Origin: Amorphochlora amoebiformis
Lineage: Eukaryota; Cercozoa; Chlorarachniophyceae
Length of the DNA: 64,000 bases
Assembly: GCA_054601695.1 (NCBI GenBank)
Contig: BAAHQB010000127.1
Coordinates: forward strand, 1 to 64,000
Direction of reading: 5' to 3'
The notes beneath the pieces are model-generated. The model did no database searches. It saw only the letters and a program-made list of their open reading frames with translations, and was not told where the DNA came from. The translations under genes and the position numbers were made by a program. This document shows, in pieces, positions 58,878-64,000 of the stretch; within the stretch, counting starts at the first letter, position 1; every line of letters begins with the position of its first letter.

Positions 58878-60281
58878 ATGAGAATACAACAGGGATGCCT
58901 CTGGTGGGTGTCGGTACTCTCTATGGGCGTGCTAGGAGTGCGGAGGGAGGCTTTACAATTATCCCAATCCGAGTTGGTGTCTCAAATTGCACGTGATTTT
59001 GGATCCGAACCAGATGGGGCTGAGTCTGGAGAAACCCACCTTCGGTTTGATTGGTCCTTCTTGGCCAACACCCAGTTCCCCAAAATCTACGTCTACAATC
59101 TAGGAAACCTCAAGAATCACTTCAAGACGGAGCACTGCGAGAATGTACAGAAAGAAGATGACAAGGACGAATGTTTATTCGGAAAGGAGATTCATATTAA
59201 CTTCAAGCAAGCTGAACGAGACGCTATGTTGCTCACGCTTCACGACTGCGATCAATATGCCATCTCCCGTATTCTTTACTCAAGAATTCTCCACTACGAG
59301 GGGAACATCGACAAACCTGAGGAAGCCGACATTCTATTCATCCCTGAGTTTTGGAAGGAGGGACCAGGAGAACCAGGTGGGCATCCTGACTTCGACGACT
59401 ACTGCATGCAAAAGAAGGGACAGCCTGAAAACCTCCTTAGAAACCTGCCCTATCTCGATCGCGACAGCTCGTACCGCCACATGCAAATCATTCCTCGCCC
59501 TCACCCCAAGTGCAAGTTCCAGATGCTGGATGGCCAGAGTCCGAAGATCAATGACATCTTGAGCAATGTCTTACGCTTAGGCCTAGAGAACTATGAAGGA
59601 ATCACATCCATACCTTACCCAACAATCGCCGCTGGACTCAAACCGACACAGCTGGATGCCGTGATTCGAACCTCCTGGAGAAGTAAAAGGATGCTCCTTG
59701 CCTTTGGGACCTTTGGATTGCACCAAAATCGTAATAACTCTCTGTTACGCCACCATTTGAGAGAACTTTGTATCAAGGACTCCCAGTGCAGATACCTCCC
59801 CGTTGACTACGATCAGCACGATACTCCTGAGTACAAGAAGTGGTTCAACAACATGATCACGATGTCTCTCATGTCAGAATTCTGTCTTCAACCGTCAGGG
59901 GACACCGTGTCACGCAAAGGCATTCTCGACTCGATGACCCTGGGCTGCATCCCGGTCTTCTTCGACGCTGAACAGCAGAATCTCTGGAGGTGGCATATAC
60001 CTAACTGGAAAGACGTCTCGATTCTCGTCCCTATGAAGAGACCTGAGGTCGTCATGAACGTTCTTAAGGCGATCTCGAAGAATGAGATTCGACTCAAACG
60101 TAGGAACATTCTCAAGTTAATTCCTTCTATTTCCATTCTCGCTCCTCAGACGGGGACCACGGATAAGCGCGTCCAGAAGCGAACACAATTTGACGCCATC
60201 GATATTACCCTTCTCAAGAGTTTCGAGGCTGTCAAGAAGTTTCATGAGACAAAATTGACGAAAAAGTACAAACCAGCTTAG
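58878..60281 (+). CDS. exostosin-family glycosyltransferase (GT47-like), intronless
   Basis: A 467-residue frame with ATG right after the divergent promoter. The N-terminus (about 5-22) is hydrophobic, fitting a signal peptide or signal anchor. The GT47 pattern includes KIYVYNL early, EADILFIPEFW in the middle and FCLQPSGDTVSRKGILDSM followed by LGCIPVFF at roughly residues 333-361. This is the conserved nucleotide-sugar region of exostosins. Such enzymes add sugars to glycans in the Golgi; donor and acceptor cannot be predicted. The tail is basic (KLTKKYKPA). There is no intron, in contrast to its GH59 partner. Confidence 0.9.
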   Translation: MRIQQGCLWWVSVLSMGVLGVRREALQLSQSELVSQIARDFGSEPDGAESGETHLRFDWSFLANTQFPKIYVYNLGNLKNHFKTEHCENVQKEDDKDECLFGKEIHINFKQAERDAMLLTLHDCDQYAISRILYSRILHYEGNIDKPEEADILFIPEFWKEGPGEPGGHPDFDDYCMQKKGQPENLLRNLPYLDRDSSYRHMQIIPRPHPKCKFQMLDGQSPKINDILSNVLRLGLENYEGITSIPYPTIAAGLKPTQLDAVIRTSWRSKRMLLAFGTFGLHQNRNNSLLRHHLRELCIKDSQCRYLPVDYDQHDTPEYKKWFNNMITMSLMSEFCLQPSGDTVSRKGILDSMTLGCIPVFFDAEQQNLWRWHIPNWKDVSILVPMKRPEVVMNVLKAISKNEIRLKRRNILKLIPSISILAPQTGTTDKRVQKRTQFDAIDITLLKSFEAVKKFHETKLTKKYKPA

Positions 60282-60544
60282 TTTTAACTAAACTAAGTTA
60301 TAAATGTACTATGGTCGAAAACTTTACTTAAATGGTTCGAAAATTTACTTAAATCAATCAAATGCACTGTTCACAGCCAGGTCAACATGGGAAGAAATTA
60401 ACTTGATATACTACTAAAAAATAATCATAGTACTGATAACATTGTATATTTTTATATTATATTGACCATAGTTATGAATATTCATATATAATATCTAGAT
60501 ATATCTAGCATGTGTGTATATGCTAGATATGTGTAGTATATACT

Positions 60545-60583
<39 letters not shown>

Positions 60584-60587
60584 TATA

Positions 60588-60662
<75 letters not shown>

Positions 60663-60879
60663 CGTATATAATATTATATAAATACTAGAAATATGTACTA
60701 TAGCAGTACTAGAGTATATATCTAGGGTATATATACCAGATATATGAGAAATACATCACATACATACACATATATACACATATATACATATATCTAGATA
60801 TATACACGTGTGTATACCCAGTATTATTATTACCCACATATATATAATTATACTATAGTATGTATCAGTATATACTATG

Positions 60880-60926
<47 letters not shown>

Positions 60927-61090
60927 TATACATGTATATCATAAGTATCTAGGTGTATTCAGAATAAATTTTATAAATAATTATATGCTAGATATATATG
61001 TATATATATATATATATATTACATATTTCTATATATATATATATATATAAATGTATATTATACATATATATATATATATATACATATATT

Positions 61091-61182
<92 letters not shown>

Positions 61183-61183
61183 C

Positions 61184-61246
<63 letters not shown>

Positions 61247-61276
61247 ATATATATATATATATAATATATATATATT

Positions 61277-61337
<61 letters not shown>

Positions 61338-61343
61338 TGTGTG

Positions 61344-61397
<54 letters not shown>

Positions 61398-61627
61398 CTT
61401 AGTGTTTGCGTGTGAGAGAGAGATGTGCATGTCTCATGGGCAGTGCAATCACATCGACCTCTTTGTCGCATCGATTCCGCTCTCTGGTTGTGTGACATGG
61501 CCGAATAAATTTATCATTGTCTAGATAAATTTATTTATTCGGGTGCTGGTATGCTCTCCTGGAAAAAGGATCAGTGTGACATACCCCAAAGTTGCACTGT
61601 CATTGTATGTGACTGGTGACAGTCCCG
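60282..61627. other. spacer between exostosin-like and metallophosphoesterase genes
   Basis: 60282-60540 and 60665-60880 are AT-rich with repeated TCTAGATATATCTAG-type words. (TA)n blocks fill 60545-60660, 60885-60925 and 61000-61395. 61400-61627 is unique and includes GTCTAGATAAATTTATTTAT. No gene is supported. Confidence 0.7.
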
Positions 61628-63124
61628 ATGGAATCGCCGTCCGTGGAGATCAGACGCCCACGGGACACTCAAGGCCTCTCGGCGTCATGCGCAGGACCAA
61701 AGAGCATATTCAAAGATTTCAACATCCATCAGTATTCGATAGGCCAACTCGTGAGTGCACCCGATCAAAAATACCCTCGGAATCCGCAAACATCTCGGCC
61801 TTCACAATGGCATCCCCAACCTCGCCAGCCGAATATATCCCCCTTCAAACGCGCATCGTATCGCTGCCGTCATTCCTTCGAGCTTGACGATAATCTTGGT
61901 CATCCACGGGTGCAAAATCACCTCTCGCAACGGCCAATCGACACAAAATCACCCAATCCCAAGTTATCCATCCGAAACACCCAGCCTCTTTCCACGCGGA
62001 GAATAAGCCGATGGAGGCGTCCAGGTGTCCTCGATCCGTTTTGTTTATTAGAAAACCTCGCCTGGTTTCTCTCACGATGCGTCGTGTCAAGCACAGCATT
62101 TCTGCTGCTTATAGTTTTGGTTCTCGTCGCCGTTGTCTTGTTCGAAGCCAGGCCCCAGTCCGCTCTCTTGACCTCCCATGCTCTTAACGCTCGCCATTCA
62201 ATTCGTGGAAATCGTGCTGGTTATCCGTTCATCAGTCGTCGCGACTACGGTGCTCTTCTCATTGGCAACCAGTTCACCAGCCGTGAAATCAGGCCTGCGA
62301 CCCGAGCCTTGGCCAAGCTTCTCGGTGAGTTCGGGAACCCACAGCTCAAGCCAAGACAGGAGCGCCGGTCAGATGGTTGGAAAGCCAGGTATGGATACCC
62401 AAAAGACAACGATCACAAACCGAAGGACCTTGAACCCGGTTCCAGTCCATGTTCCGGTTCCAATCCCAACCCAACCCCCAACCCCGGCACCAGCCTTAAC
62501 TTCAACTCCGAGTCGAATTCCATCCCCAATCCCGACCCTGCAGCTACTCACGGGGGCTGTGAGAGCAGTCTTGAAAGGACCATTACGATCTCGTGCATAT
62601 CCGACATTCACACAGACAGGAAGGAGGTTCGAAAGATCTCTTCCTAACGCTCGCCCTCTCAACTCGCGCTCTCTCTTCCTCCCTGTCTCTCCTTCTTTCA
62701 TCTCTTCCTCTCACAATCTCTCTCTCTCTCTCTTGTTCTTTATCCCTCTGCCTTCTCCTTATGCTCGGGCCTCCCCTGGAGAATCTTTCTCGGGGTTTAA
62801 GCTATCGTTTGTTTTGCCGCCGATGGGAAGTCTTATTCTATCCTTCCTATGTTCGTTTCTTTCGCTCTTTGCCGCCGATGGAAAGTCTTTTTCTATCCTT
62901 CCTATGTTCGTTTCTTTCGCTCTTTCTCTCTCTGTGTGCGTGTGTGTGCCTCTGTCATCCTCTCCACTGAAATCCGTCTCTCTCTCGAATCCCTCGCTTT
63001 CTCGCGTTTTCACTGTCTCAATCTTTATGTTGAATTAGAACCTTGAGTGGGTGTATTCGTCTCTATGTTCACCGTCAACACCGGATGCTCGCGAAGATGT
63101 GCTTCTCGTGGCCGGGGATATCTC
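61628..63124 (+). CDS. membrane-anchored calcineurin-like metallophosphoesterase, partial
   Basis: Two exons are visible: 61628-62626 (333 codons) and 63039-63124, in phase; the gene continues past the window. A disordered cytosolic-type N-terminus of about 150 residues is rich in Pro, Arg and Ser. One strong hydrophobic helix follows at about 155-178 (LLLIVLVLVAVVLF), then an Asn/Pro/Ser-rich linker. The phosphoesterase domain then begins with ISCISDIHTD (D-x-H metal ligands), and the second exon gives EDVLLVAGDIS, the GD motif. A type II membrane protein is inferred. The in-frame GTG at 61616 is an alternative start. The intron (62627-63038) is pyrimidine-rich and carries a ~62-bp unit twice. 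Confidence 0.8.
62800..62925. repeat. 62-bp direct repeat in phosphoesterase intron
   Basis: Two copies beginning GCCGATGG and containing TATCCTTCCTATGTTCGTTT. Confidence 0.85.
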
Positions 63125-63204
63125 GTAAGATTTATTATATATTTTGTATCTTTGTATACACTTCCACTAAAGAGAGGCAACAACATGTACATATGTATCG
63201 TAAA

Positions 63205-63205
63205 G

Positions 63206-63255
<50 letters not shown>

Positions 63256-63312
63256 TATGTATGTATATATAAAAATATATATGTATGTATATTATATATA
63301 TATATATATATA

Positions 63313-63369
<57 letters not shown>

Positions 63370-63447
63370 ATATATGTTATATAGGTGTGTGTTTGTGTAC
63401 ATACATTAAATTATATGAAAACATATGTACATTATTTAATATTACTA

Positions 63448-63494
<47 letters not shown>

Positions 63495-63510
63495 AAATGC
63501 TTCTTCATAT

Positions 63511-63564
<54 letters not shown>

Positions 63565-63660
63565 ATATGTATGTAATATGAAGAATCATTCATATATATA
63601 TATATATATATATATATAATGATTCTTCATATTACATACATACATATGTATATATATATA
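63205..63660. repeat. (TA)n with small inverted repeats
   Basis: TA microsatellite. TTCTTCATATTACATACATA at about 63500 and 63613 flanks an inverted copy at about 63570. Confidence 0.85.
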
Positions 63661-63671
63661 TATATATGTAC

Positions 63672-63807
63672 AGTATATACATATGTAATTTATATCTTCC
63701 TAGGCAACATGTCTTCTAGTATAAAATACAGCTATGTCAATTAAAAACTGCATATACACACAAAATACATTCGATTGGAGAGACCCCAGCACTATATGTA
63801 TATATAC

Positions 63808-63861
<54 letters not shown>

Positions 63862-64000
63862 GTATATATACATATAGTGCTAGGGTCTCTCCAATCGAAT
63901 GTATTTTGTGTGTATATGCAGTTTTTACATATTGACACAGCTGTATTTTATACTAGAAGACATGTTGCCTAGGAAGATATAAATTACATATGTATATACT
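63672..64000. repeat. near-perfect long palindrome at window end
   Basis: The left arm (about 63672-63818) and right arm (about 63850-64000) are reverse complements with only a few differences, including a ~3-bp indel near the AAAAACTGC word. A (TA)n loop separates them. The right arm runs to the window edge, so the true end is unseen. Confidence 0.85.

Noticed and set aside
59143-59562. 139-residue plus-strand ORF overlapping the exostosin-like gene
   Set aside because: An alternative frame of a well-supported GT47-like coding region; no independent features.

Overview
The window is nuclear DNA from a eukaryote whose genes are cut by many introns, probably a unicellular protist. I cannot name the lineage from sequence alone. 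Exons are near 50% GC with ordinary codon use. Introns are mostly (TA)n microsatellite, with (AAT)n, AC/GT tracts and minisatellites, and roughly half of the window looks like such simple sequence. Exons were found by reading both strands for protein-like segments bounded by splice sites, then requiring reading phase to agree across each junction. Most long open frames in the (TA)n blocks are artefacts.

Layout, left to right. (1) 336-7572, minus: an 8-exon zinc-finger protein of unknown function. (2) 8517-14208, plus: a Ser/Thr protein kinase with 11 or more exons. (3) 14967-30563, minus: a 24-exon phosphatidylinositol phosphate kinase (PIPK) of 531 residues with two EF-hands after the kinase domain. 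(4) 30760-31542, plus: an intronless multi-pass membrane protein. (5) 32972-36587, minus: a 7-exon low-complexity protein. (6) 37146-44952, plus: a histidine-phosphatase (phosphoglycerate-mutase-like) gene with a tandemly duplicated exon. (7) 47080-58624, minus: a 17-exon galactosylceramidase-like (GH59) gene. (8) 58878-60281, plus: an intronless exostosin-like (GT47) glycosyltransferase. (9) 61628 to beyond the window, plus: a membrane-anchored metallophosphoesterase, partial.

The first eight genes form four head-to-head pairs (1/2, 3/4, 5/6, 7/8). Adjacent pairs end tail-to-tail, and the three tail-to-tail spacers (14.2-15.0, 31.5-33.0 and 45.0-47.1 kb) are strikingly rich in the tetranucleotide CTAG. 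Introns instead carry (TA)n and minisatellites.

The most notable recurring feature is that many intronic tandem repeats are degenerate copies of a neighbouring exon edge plus its splice site. This is seen in the PIPK, phosphatase and galactosylceramidase genes. In the phosphatase gene a whole exon is duplicated, and its phase allows only one copy to be used at a time. The genes do not form a pathway, although phosphoinositide and Ca2+ signalling (PIPK with EF-hands, protein kinase) and glycan/glycolipid metabolism (GH59, GT47) are represented.
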